This document shows, in pieces, positions 1 through 6,510 of a stretch of DNA of 11,078 nucleotides (positions are counted from its first letter, which is position 1; every line of letters starts with the position of its first letter). The notes under the pieces were generated by a model that saw only the letters and a list, made by a program, of their open reading frames with translations, was not told the origin of the DNA and did no database searches. The position numbers were made by a program, and so were the translations under genes. Origin of the DNA: an uncultured Ectothiorhodospiraceae bacterium (GTDB taxonomy: Bacteria > Pseudomonadota > Gammaproteobacteria > UBA6429 > Thiohalophilaceae); the NCBI GenBank assembly GCA_947259425.1, contig CAMYMO010000287.1, positions 1-11,078 of the forward strand, written 5' to 3'.

Positions 1-449
1 ATAAATACACTAAATCCAATCAAGTTCGTAAAGTCCCAGTCCATAACTGGCATTTAACACTAGCCTTTGTTGGTAATGTTACGGGTGACATTTTTCAATG
101 TTGTTTGCAGCAAGCTGATCAGGTTACGGCAGACGCGTTTACCATTACCTTAAACAAATTTGATTACTTTGATAAATCCAAAATTATATGGCTTGGGTGC
201 GATAAAGTTGATAATGCCTGGTTTGAATTAGTGAATGATCTAAACGTTGCACTGGCTAGCTGTAATTATAAAGCGGATAGAAAACGGCCAATTCCACATA
301 TGAGTGTATTACGTAAAGCAAAACAGCCTATGACCGTTGATCAATTCGAACCCGTGGTCTGGAATGTGAATGAGTTTGCTTTAATTGAATCAACGACCGT
401 GGATAAATCGGTAATATACAGGGTCATCAAACATTGGCCATTGCAATAA
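1..449 (+). CDS. thpR: RNA 2',3'-cyclic phosphodiesterase (ThpR/LigT, 2H family), 5' end missing
   Basis: The reading frame is open from the window's left edge (first full codon at 3), so the start codon lies outside. The TTG at 105 is too far downstream to be the true start, because it would remove the first catalytic motif. Both signatures of the 2H phosphoesterase fold are visible: HLTLAF (His codon at 51-53) and HMSVLR (His codon at 297-299). The two histidines and their Thr/Ser partners act on 2',3'-cyclic phosphate RNA ends; family members also show weak 2'-5' RNA ligase activity. About 148 residues are visible, against roughly 175-190 for the family, so only some tens of residues are missing. 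The protein is expected in the cytoplasm. The next gene begins 34 bp after the TAA stop on the same strand, so co-transcription is likely, although no functional link is evident. Confidence 0.88.
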   Translation, partial: KYTKSNQVRKVPVHNWHLTLAFVGNVTGDIFQCCLQQADQVTADAFTITLNKFDYFDKSKIIWLGCDKVDNAWFELVNDLNVALASCNYKADRKRPIPHMSVLRKAKQPMTVDQFEPVVWNVNEFALIESTTVDKSVIYRVIKHWPLQ

Positions 450-483
450 GTATTATGATGACGAAAAAAGGTAAGCAAATTAA

Positions 484-1140
484 ATGAAAGAGATAGACGG
501 CGTTAAATATTACTCGCCAGTAGAAGAAAGAATCAATATTACTTCCCATGCGCTTGGGTTTTTACTCAGCATTGCCGCAACCGCGTTATTAGCCACCTAT
601 GCCAGCCTGGATGGTACGGTCTGGCATATTGTCAGTTTTAGTATTTATGGTGCCAGCATGATGATTGTCTTTGCTGCTTCGACGATCTATCACAGTGCAA
701 AAACACCCGTGTTACGAAAACGATTACGAGTTTTTGATCATGCGGCAATTTACCTGCTTATCGCTGGCAGCTATACCCCATTTACGTTGGTGACCTTGAA
801 TGGCACGATCGGTTGGGTGTTGTTTGGGATTACCTGGGGTATGGCGCTAAGCGGGATAATTTTAAAATTATTTTATACCGGTAAATTTAAAATTCTCTCA
901 ACACTGATCTATGTCTTCATGGGTTGGCTGATTATTTTTGCAATTAAACCCTTAATGAATAACCTACCGGCGGACGGTTTGGATTGGTTGGTGGCCGGCG
1001 GCATCGCTTATACGGTCGGTGCGGTTTTATACAGCATCAAAAAAATAAAAATGAATCACGCCATTTTCCATATCTTTGTTGTTATCGGTGCGGCGTGCCA
1101 TTTTGTCGCGGTATTTTTTTACGTGTTACCTGCCAGATAG
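484..1140 (+). CDS. trhA: TrhA / hemolysin III family (PAQR-like) membrane protein
   Basis: A 218-residue integral membrane protein with about seven hydrophobic helices, the usual size of the family. The conserved points are all present: EERINITSHALG near residues 14-25, YHSA at 69-72, DHAAIYLLIAGSYTPF at 85-100, and NHAIFH (191-196) with H206 in the last helix. Asp85, His86 and the C-terminal histidines match the metal-binding set of PAQR proteins. Bacterial members are now linked to membrane-fluidity homeostasis; the hemolysin name is historical and does not imply a toxin here. The ATG at 484 follows an A-rich AAAAGG stretch (467-471) at slightly long spacing. The gene ends 6 bp before the convergent end of nadA, leaving no room for a separate terminator. 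Substrate or ligand cannot be told from the sequence. Confidence 0.9.
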   Translation: MKEIDGVKYYSPVEERINITSHALGFLLSIAATALLATYASLDGTVWHIVSFSIYGASMMIVFAASTIYHSAKTPVLRKRLRVFDHAAIYLLIAGSYTPFTLVTLNGTIGWVLFGITWGMALSGIILKLFYTGKFKILSTLIYVFMGWLIIFAIKPLMNNLPADGLDWLVAGGIAYTVGAVLYSIKKIKMNHAIFHIFVVIGAACHFVAVFFYVLPAR

Positions 1141-1146
1141 AGCGGA

Positions 1147-2226
1147 TTAACGGGCGATGTTGTTTCGGGTCTGCGCGGAAAAGTCCATCATTCTTTGTAA
1201 CGACACCATGGCCTGTCGTGCAATCACCGGATCCACCTGTATTTCATACTGACTTCGATTTGGGTTCTCCAGGCACTGAATGAGACCTTCCAGGGTATTC
1301 ATGGCCATCCATGGGCAATGGGCGCAACTTTCGCAGGTCGCGCTGATACCGGCATTGGGGGCTTCGTAAAATGTTTTACCGGGCGCGACCTGCTGCATCT
1401 TGTAGAATATGCCATTGTCTGTGGCGACGATAAAACTTGGATTATCCAGTCGTTCCGCGGCTTTAATCAGAGCGGTCGTCGAGCCGACCTCATCCGCGAG
1501 TTCAATAATATCAGCCGGTGATTCAGGATGGACCAGTACCGCGGCTTCGGGATGTTTGTCCATCAGGTTGGATAATGCCGTCGCCTTGAATTTTTCGTGG
1601 ACCACACAGCTACCTTGCCACATCAACATATCGGCACCGGTAACGGATTGCACATAATCACCCAGGTATTTATCCGGCGCCCAAATGAGTTTTTTACCCT
1701 GTCGGTGTAAGTGAGCGACCACTTCGGTGGCAATGCTTGAGGTGACCACCCAATCGGCCCGTGCTTTGACGGCTGCGCTGGTATTGGCATAGACCACAAC
1801 GGTCCGATCCGGATGGGAATCACAGAACTGGTTAAATGCGTCGCTGGGGCAACTCAAATCCAGTGAACATTCCGCGCCCAGGTCGGGCATCAATATTTGT
1901 TTTTCAGGGTTCAGGATCTTGGCCGTTTCACCCATAAACCTTACGCCAGCGACCACTAAGGTTGAGGCTGGGTGCTCGTGACCGAAACGGGCCATATCGA
2001 GCGAGTCTGAGACAAAACCACCACTTTCTTCCGCCAGACGTTGTAGGTCAGCATCGGTGTAATAATGTGCGACCAACACCGCATTATTCAATTTTAATAA
2101 GCGTTTGGCTTTCGCGAACAGATTCTGCCGCCTAGACTCAGAGAGCGGGGTAGGCAGGCAGACATCTTCAGCGAGCTGACGAATATCCTCGTGTTGGACA
2201 TCGGGTGGAGTAACGGTGCTGTTCAA
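1147..2226 (-). CDS. nadA: Quinolinate synthase NadA (4Fe-4S)
   Basis: NadA condenses iminoaspartate (made by NadB) with dihydroxyacetone phosphate to give quinolinate, the NAD precursor. The 359-residue product has the three cysteine regions that hold the 4Fe-4S cluster and flank it: Cys120 in GAECSLDLSCP, Cys207 in WQGSCVVHEKF, and the CESCAHCPWMAMN motif (Cys298, Cys301, Cys304). By alignment to the E. coli enzyme, Cys120, Cys207 and Cys304 are the expected cluster ligands. The NAHYY-type, FMGETAK, VYANTSAAVKA and IWAPDK blocks are also present. Length is slightly above E. coli NadA (347), due to the N-terminus. The best start is TTG at 2226: no ATG, GTG or TTG lies in frame upstream, and the next in-frame Met (residue 79) is far inside the domain. 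No nadB or nadC is in the window. The protein is cytoplasmic and its cluster is oxygen-sensitive. Confidence 0.96.
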   Translation of the reverse strand: MNSTVTPPDVQHEDIRQLAEDVCLPTPLSESRRQNLFAKAKRLLKLNNAVLVAHYYTDADLQRLAEESGGFVSDSLDMARFGHEHPASTLVVAGVRFMGETAKILNPEKQILMPDLGAECSLDLSCPSDAFNQFCDSHPDRTVVVYANTSAAVKARADWVVTSSIATEVVAHLHRQGKKLIWAPDKYLGDYVQSVTGADMLMWQGSCVVHEKFKATALSNLMDKHPEAAVLVHPESPADIIELADEVGSTTALIKAAERLDNPSFIVATDNGIFYKMQQVAPGKTFYEAPNAGISATCESCAHCPWMAMNTLEGLIQCLENPNRSQYEIQVDPVIARQAMVSLQRMMDFSAQTRNNIAR

Positions 2227-2258
2227 GGTGTCGGTACCATCGTCTAGTCGGATTCATT

Positions 2259-2282
2259 ATTAATCTGGGTATATAGATTAAT
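2259..2282. promoter_or_regulatory. Inverted repeat upstream of nadA, candidate operator
   Basis: ATTAATCT (2259-2266) and AGATTAAT (2275-2282) form a perfect 8-bp inverted repeat around the 8-nt spacer GGGTATAT. It begins 33 bp upstream of the nadA TTG. Reading the minus strand, TTGATT (2285-2280) overlaps one arm and an AT-rich TAATAA lies 17 nt further on, so the repeat would cover the core of a possible weak promoter. That placement suits a repressor site, but I do not recognise the motif as that of a named NAD regulator, and AT-rich palindromes also arise by chance. Confidence 0.35.
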
Positions 2283-2385
2283 CAATATGAGCATTGAGGC
2301 ATAGTTCACATTTGGGATATAGCCACTTGATACTATAAATGCGGTCAAATGTAATTGATTTAATTCGAGTTAGATTTTGTAAAAA

Positions 2386-2391
2386 TATAAT
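2386..2391 (+). promoter_or_regulatory. Candidate -10 element for the DUF2786 gene
   Basis: A perfect TATAAT lies 125 bp upstream of the ATG at 2517, in an AT-rich part of the nadA/DUF2786 gap. The best -35 at normal spacing (near 2363-2369, TTCGAG) is poor, so the promoter is tentative. It would give a 5' leader of about 115 nt. Confidence 0.3.
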
Positions 2392-2516
2392 AAATACACA
2401 TACTTGGCGTAGGAACTTAGAGGAAATTCTGCTAAAGTGTTGAGCCTGTATTGGTTGTTAAATAATCAAAAATAGTTAAACGAACTCAGAAACCAGCCAT
2501 AAAAATGACATAGAAC

Positions 2517-3203
2517 ATGGATAAACTGAAAATAATCGACAAAATCCATAAGTGTCTACGCCTCTCCGAATCCGGCAATCCCAATGAGGCTGCGGCCGCG
2601 TTGCGTCAGGCTCAGGCCCTGATGCGCAAATACGAGATAAACGAAGAAGACGTCCGTACGAGCGAGATCCAAGAGGCCTCAGCTCACAGTGGGGGCTATT
2701 TTAATCCACCTTATTGGGCTGTCGCGCTCTCTGAATTGATTGCACAGGCGTTTGAGTGCCGGGCCTATATCTCCCGTAAAGATGACGAGCGCCCGGTATT
2801 TCGCTTTATAGGCGTGGACTGTAGCGCCATTGTAGGTGCTTATAGCTTTACCGTATTGTATCGCCAGTTACGTCGAAGCCGCCGTCGATATATGGATGAG
2901 CTCGGCATCGATGATAATTGCGAACGTCTACGCCAGGGCAATGTTTTTGCCCAGGCCTGGTTATTCAGAATCGCCAAGACCGTCGCTGAATTTATCGCAA
3001 ATCCAAAGAATGAACAGGCCATCGATGCGTACGTTAAAGCAAATTATGGTGAAACCATGGATTTCGAACGCGATCCGGCCGACCCGGAATCGAAGGATTA
3101 TGATGTTATCCTATGCGGTATGCGGGCGGCGAATACGGTGCAACTTAGACGTTCAGTGAGTCGGGCAGAATCCAATAAAAGCATTATCGAGGAGTGCGCT
3201 TAA
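2517..3203 (+). CDS. DUF2786 domain-containing protein
   Basis: The 228-residue product starts with the DUF2786 signature at residues 3-43: KIIDKIHKCLRLSES, then NPNEAAAALRQAQALMRKY. This is a short helical domain common in bacteria and their phages, of unknown function. The rest (residues 60-200) is an alpha/beta region rich in Arg and aromatic residues that matches the usual C-terminal partner of DUF2786 in layout. There is no signal peptide or membrane segment, so a cytoplasmic protein is expected. A role with nucleic acid is sometimes guessed for such basic helical proteins, but nothing here proves it. The ATG at 2517 has no good Shine-Dalgarno sequence. The gene stands alone: 290 bp from divergent nadA and about 190 bp from the cyclase gene downstream. 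Confidence 0.8.
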   Translation: MDKLKIIDKIHKCLRLSESGNPNEAAAALRQAQALMRKYEINEEDVRTSEIQEASAHSGGYFNPPYWAVALSELIAQAFECRAYISRKDDERPVFRFIGVDCSAIVGAYSFTVLYRQLRRSRRRYMDELGIDDNCERLRQGNVFAQAWLFRIAKTVAEFIANPKNEQAIDAYVKANYGETMDFERDPADPESKDYDVILCGMRAANTVQLRRSVSRAESNKSIIEECA

Positions 3204-3380
3204 GGCCATTATTGCTTATCATTAATAAGGTTGGGTGGTCAGCGGTGTTTTAGCATGGCTTTTTTAACAATCAGAACTTTAAGTTTTCTAACTACGAACG
3301 CTAATAATGAAAGACATGTCGTTATATAGTGAGTCAGGCCTTTTCGACATAATAATAAATATTCAATTTTAGTAACCATC

Positions 3381-3386
3381 AGGTGA
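3381..3386 (+). promoter_or_regulatory. Shine-Dalgarno AGGTGA deciding the cyclase start
   Basis: AGGTGA lies 5 nt before the GTG at 3392. The alternative in-frame GTG at 3383 falls inside this motif and has no purine-rich sequence of its own upstream, so 3392 is preferred. An in-frame TAA at 3356-3358 excludes earlier starts. Confidence 0.45.
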
Positions 3387-3391
3387 ACCAG

Positions 3392-4357
3392 GTGTCAGCC
3401 TCGTTAAGCTACACAGCAGAAGATTTTGACAAAACCATCCCATGTAAGACGGTATTGACTGTTGGACGAGATAAAAACAGCGATATTGTCCTGGCGGATT
3501 TAATGGTCTCGCGCAATCACGCGATGATTCGTCGTATTGGACATGGGGATTATTACCTGATTGATGGTGGCAGTTCCAATGGCAGTTATGTGAATCAACA
3601 ACGGGTGACCATGCCCAAGCTATTAAAACATGGTGACAAGATTACCATTGGTGGAATCGATTTTCTATTTGAACAAGAAATGACGGTGCAAACCGATGAA
3701 GAAGACAACATCGTCATGGAAGATACGATCGTTCATGATACGCCAGAGATTAAAAAAATAACCATTATTGTCGCCGACATTCGCGGTTTTACCTCGATGT
3801 CAGAACAAATCCCAATACGTTCGTTAACGCGCATGATGAATACTTGGTTTAATCAGGTGAGTGATGTCATATTGAAAGAAAATGGAATCGTCGATAAATT
3901 TATCGGTGATTGTGTGTTTGCTCGTTGGGAAGCGGATGAAGATGAGATCTCCACGATTGTTAGTGCATTAAAAGCCGCCGTAAGGATTAGTGAAATAACA
4001 GAAGAGTTAAACAATAATTTTACCGAACTTTCTGAAGACTTACATATTGGCGTCGGTATTAACACCGGTGCGGCATCGGTATCAACCGGGGTAGATAACT
4101 CAGCGATGGGTGATGCAGTCAATGTCGCATTCCGTCTGGAAAGTGCGACTAAGATGCTGGGTAAGGATATCGTATTAAGTGAATCAGCCTATCGCCACTT
4201 TCCACGGGAATACTGGAAAGACCAGGAACAAAAAATTCGTGTCAAAGGCAAGCGCGATCCGGTCAGGATCTTTGCCATAGACTTTGATGTATTACCGAAT
4301 CTGATTAAACGGATGACGGATGATGGTAAAAAAAAGAAAAAAAAACGAGGTAATTGA
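3392..4357 (+). CDS. FHA domain - class III nucleotidyl cyclase fusion (predicted adenylate cyclase)
   Basis: 321 residues from GTG 3392 (324 if GTG 3383 is used). Residues about 19-95 form an FHA domain, a phosphothreonine-peptide reader: LTVGRDKNSD, VSRNHAMI and DGGSSNGSYVN carry the conserved Gly-Arg, Ser-Arg-x-His and Asn-Gly. A short acidic linker leads to a class III cyclase domain (about 121-275) with all key positions filled: metal-binding Asp129 (VADIRGFT) and Asp173 (DKFIGDC), substrate-specifying Lys169 and Ser237 (DNSAMGDAVN), and transition-state Asn244 and Arg248 (NVAFR). Lys points to ATP rather than GTP; the partner position is Ser where Thr or Asp is usual. The protein is soluble, and cyclases of this class act as dimers. 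The C-terminus is a KKKKKKR tail coded by long A runs. The kinase that would feed the FHA domain is not in the window. A small lipoprotein gene follows after 42 bp. Confidence 0.9.
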   Translation: MSASLSYTAEDFDKTIPCKTVLTVGRDKNSDIVLADLMVSRNHAMIRRIGHGDYYLIDGGSSNGSYVNQQRVTMPKLLKHGDKITIGGIDFLFEQEMTVQTDEEDNIVMEDTIVHDTPEIKKITIIVADIRGFTSMSEQIPIRSLTRMMNTWFNQVSDVILKENGIVDKFIGDCVFARWEADEDEISTIVSALKAAVRISEITEELNNNFTELSEDLHIGVGINTGAASVSTGVDNSAMGDAVNVAFRLESATKMLGKDIVLSESAYRHFPREYWKDQEQKIRVKGKRDPVRIFAIDFDVLPNLIKRMTDDGKKKKKKRGN

Positions 4358-4399
4358 TTATTCAGCTTAGGTTCAGTTGCCGGTGGCTAACATGTCCCG

Positions 4400-4711
4400 A
4401 TGCGTCCCTCATTTAAAATCATTGCCCTTATTTTAAGTTTAGCAATCTCTTTATCCGGCTGTGCTCAGCAGCCTACTAATCAACAAACAGCGCCAGCATC
4501 TACTCCGTTTAGCGCTCATTCTGGATTGAATCGGTGTCATCAAGTCAATGCGGATGATCTGGATACACGTCAATGCTATAAGACGGATAGGCAAAGAGAT
4601 GATTTTGACCGGCATAACGACAATACAGAAATTAGCTTAACCGGTGTTTTTGTCTATTCGATTGTGCAGATTGTGATCGAGGGGTTGGTGCATGCCTTGC
4701 TCAATCATTAG
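4400..4711 (+). CDS. Small predicted lipoprotein of unknown function
   Basis: A 103-residue protein with a clear lipoprotein signal: MRPSFK, a hydrophobic core, then the lipobox LSGC with the acylated Cys at 21. Ala at +2 favours outer-membrane sorting. A low-complexity Gln/Thr/Pro/Ala stretch follows. Cys46 and Cys59 could form a disulfide in the periplasm. After a charged segment (60-76) the C-terminus (about 79-101) is strongly hydrophobic (TGVFVYSIVQIVIEGLVHAL) and may insert in or lie on a membrane. I recognise no family. It sits 42 bp after the cyclase gene on the same strand and may share its transcript. The start is preceded only by a weak, distant GGTGG. Confidence 0.7.
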   Translation: MRPSFKIIALILSLAISLSGCAQQPTNQQTAPASTPFSAHSGLNRCHQVNADDLDTRQCYKTDRQRDDFDRHNDNTEISLTGVFVYSIVQIVIEGLVHALLNH

Positions 4712-4741
4712 CATCGTGATTGATAAAGTAATTTAAAGAGA

Positions 4742-5176
4742 TTAACGCTGATCGGGTTCCATGTAGATACGCATATCTTCTAACGCATTTTCCATTGCAA
4801 CTTTGATTTGAGTAACGATTTGATTAGCTTCATCAGCATAACGCCAGTCTTCATGTTCTGGATCAGCTGACTGGATGGCGGCCTGACCGCGCGCGAGCAC
4901 TTCAACTTTATCATCGGGTAAGAATTGCTCTAAATAAACATAAGCCTGAACCAGTCCATTCAGTGCCCCATCACGTGCTGGTCCGGCTTCAGCGGTTACA
5001 TCATTAAGTTCCCAGATCAGGGTTTGGATCGATTGCCTTATCTCGTCTTTGCTGGCAGGCAATAATGATATCGGTAAAGCGGTGTTGACGTGCTTCAGAC
5101 GGGCAAGCAATTCACCATAGGTATGCACAATATTTTCGGCATGTTCTACTTTTTTATCAATTGCGACTTGATCCAT
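4742..5176 (-). CDS. Uncharacterised helical protein, 144 residues
   Basis: I do not recognise this protein. It is predicted to be almost wholly helical, acidic and soluble: no signal peptide, no membrane segment and no cysteine. Features that stand out are a central segment with IWELNDVTAEAGPARDGALNG (about 63-83) and an Asp/Glu-rich C-terminal helix ending in MRIYMEPDQR. The ATG at 5176 is the only credible start, though no good Shine-Dalgarno sequence precedes it. Coding status is supported by an uninterrupted frame with normal protein composition and by its fit between convergent and divergent neighbours: 30 bp after the lipoprotein stop, and divergent from the NERD gene across a 122-bp shared promoter region. 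Confidence 0.65.
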   Translation of the reverse strand: MDQVAIDKKVEHAENIVHTYGELLARLKHVNTALPISLLPASKDEIRQSIQTLIWELNDVTAEAGPARDGALNGLVQAYVYLEQFLPDDKVEVLARGQAAIQSADPEHEDWRYADEANQIVTQIKVAMENALEDMRIYMEPDQR

Positions 5177-5231
5177 ACTGAGGATTCTAGCATGGTTGTA
5201 TTTATTGATTCACAGGATAATGTCGCAAAAA

Positions 5232-5260
5232 AGTACAAGATATGAACAAGTTTGTGACAA
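5232..5260 (-). promoter_or_regulatory. Candidate minus-strand promoter for the 144-residue orphan gene
   Basis: On the minus strand TTGTCA (5260-5255) is followed after 17 nt by TGTACT (5237-5232), matching TTGACA and TATAAT at 5/6 and 4/6. It lies about 55 bp upstream of the ATG at 5176, within the divergent gap shared with the NERD gene. It is a pattern match only. Confidence 0.28.
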
Positions 5261-5298
5261 TTTGTTAGAAGACCAGAATGAGCTCTATGTAAATACAA

Positions 5299-5994
5299 AT
5301 GGAATTTATTAACGAATTTTTTAATAGCCAACACCCAATCGTGCCAGGTGTATTACTTGCCGTGCTGGTTGCATTGGTGATGTTTTTTAGCTGGTCGCCA
5401 ATCAAACAGTTATTGGCGCATTGGAGCTTGAGCCACCTGTTAAAACAGATTGGCCTGCAGAGCATGAGAAATGTTTATATACAGGATGGTCTTGGCGACG
5501 TAATTTATGTTGAGCAACTTATCCTACAGGCCGATGGTTTATTGTTGGTAACCATTAAACCTTTTCGTGGCAATATTTTTGCGGCAGAACAAATCGATCA
5601 ATGGACCCAGGTGGTCGGTCATCACAGTTATAAATTTCCAAATCCATTGCATCAACAGGAAACGGACCTACAGGCTTTACGTGCCGTTATGCCGGACACA
5701 CCGATCAGGCGTTTAGTTATATTCGCCAAAGGTAGTCGTTTCCCCAAAGGTAAGCCTGAGGATGTTTGTGATTTTACGGATCTAAAAAATATTGCTGAAC
5801 AACAAAAAAATAAGGTTGTGATGCCGGCGATTCAGGCGCAATGGCAAAGTTTAATCGCTCAGGTGGAACCCGCGTTAAATATGAAGCAGTCAATTTTATT
5901 TCGTCGTGGTGATAAGCGTCGCTTGCTATTGGGCGTGCTAAGTGCAATTGCTGCCCTGGCTTATTCGCTTTGGTATTTAGGAATTTTAGTATGA
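5299..5994 (+). CDS. Membrane-anchored NERD-domain protein with substituted catalytic residues
   Basis: 231 residues with a membrane helix near each end (about 13-31 and 208-230) and a NERD (nuclease-related) domain between them. The fold signatures are clear: the strand-turn-strand VEQLILQADGLLLVTIKPFRG (71-91), then YKFPNPLHQQ (111-120), matching the family's NPxxQn block. Active NERD domains carry an Asp in the first strand and a Glu-x-Lys pair in the next. Aligned here they are Glu72, Thr85 and Lys87, so the Asp and Glu are both replaced and nuclease activity is doubtful. The domain between the helices most likely faces the cytoplasm, as the short, basic FRRGDKRR before the second helix suggests. 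The TerB-like gene follows after 9 bp, so the two are almost surely one operon. Confidence 0.82.
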   Translation: MEFINEFFNSQHPIVPGVLLAVLVALVMFFSWSPIKQLLAHWSLSHLLKQIGLQSMRNVYIQDGLGDVIYVEQLILQADGLLLVTIKPFRGNIFAAEQIDQWTQVVGHHSYKFPNPLHQQETDLQALRAVMPDTPIRRLVIFAKGSRFPKGKPEDVCDFTDLKNIAEQQKNKVVMPAIQAQWQSLIAQVEPALNMKQSILFRRGDKRRLLLGVLSAIAALAYSLWYLGILV

Positions 5995-6003
5995 GCTGCG
6001 TGT

Positions 6004-6459
6004 ATGATAGATAAGCTAAAGAAATTTTTTGACTCGCTCGGAGAAGTGAATGCCAATGAAGGTTTAAGCGATGAGCAGATTCAACATGCGGCGGCGGTCT
6101 TGCTGGTAGAAGCGATGATGGCGGATCATCACGTTGCCGAAAGTGAAATTCAACAGCTAATCCTTTCCCTGCAGGACATATTTTCTATTTCAGTAGAGCA
6201 CTCTCAGAGTTTGATGTCGCTGGCCAGAGAAAAACACAATGAGTTGGTGTCTTTACAGGAAATGACGCGCATCATTAATGCGACCAAAGATCAGGAATTG
6301 AAAAAAAATATCATTTTTGCGATGTGGTGCATTGCATTAGCCGACGAAAACAAGGATAAATATGAAGAGCACCTTATCCGTAAGGTTGCCGAGCTGCTCT
6401 ATATAAGCCATGCTGATTTTATTCAAGCAAGACTTAAGGCGGAAAAGAGGTATACTTAG
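6004..6459 (+). CDS. TerB-like (tellurite-resistance family) helical protein
   Basis: A 151-residue, wholly helical cytoplasmic protein of the TerB superfamily. The two pseudo-repeats typical of TerB are visible: LLVEAMMADHHVAESEIQ (33-50) and, in the second half, MWCIALADENKDKYEEHLI (107-125), each with an Ala-Asp followed by acidic residues that can bind metal. The usual ADG is ADH and ADE here. TerB domains are known from tellurite and stress-response loci, where they join membrane complexes with other Ter or NERD-type domains; that neighbourhood pattern fits the membrane NERD gene 9 bp upstream. No terC, terD or terE lies in the window, so a real tellurite role is not supported. The ATG at 6004 has no strong Shine-Dalgarno sequence, and translational coupling to the preceding gene is plausible. 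Confidence 0.8.
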   Translation: MIDKLKKFFDSLGEVNANEGLSDEQIQHAAAVLLVEAMMADHHVAESEIQQLILSLQDIFSISVEHSQSLMSLAREKHNELVSLQEMTRIINATKDQELKKNIIFAMWCIALADENKDKYEEHLIRKVAELLYISHADFIQARLKAEKRYT

Positions 6460-6510
6460 TTATCTTTTTTCGAGCGATGGCCTGTTGGGAATTTTTGAGA
6501 TAAACCATAG

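Noticed and set aside
455..487. Ten-codon frame MMTKKGKQIK ending in ATGA overlap with the trhA start
   Set aside because: No ribosome site precedes it and the A-rich composition is explained by the trhA Shine-Dalgarno region; coupling is possible but not supported.
484..1140. Hemolysin/toxin function
   Set aside because: The name hemolysin III is historical; the motifs are those of the PAQR-like TrhA membrane homeostasis family.
984..1283. Plus-strand open frame crossing the trhA/nadA convergence
   Set aside because: It overlaps two well-supported genes in other frames and has no domain or ribosome site.
2295..2310. TGAGG-N6-TCACA near nadA as a second CRP site
   Set aside because: One half is perfect but the other matches only 3 of 5 positions, which is expected by chance in this AT-rich gap.
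3316..3350. ATGTCG/CGACAT inverted repeat upstream of the cyclase gene
   Set aside because: Only 6-bp arms with a 23-nt spacer and no extension; probably chance.
4701..4723. Hairpin TCAATCA/TGATTGA between the lipoprotein gene and the orphan gene, possible terminator
   Set aside because: The 7-bp stem is AT-rich with a 9-nt loop and no T-run follows on either strand, so an intrinsic terminator is not supported.
6004..6459. Tellurite resistance as the function of the TerB-like gene
   Set aside because: No other ter genes are present; the domain is widespread in loci unrelated to tellurite.
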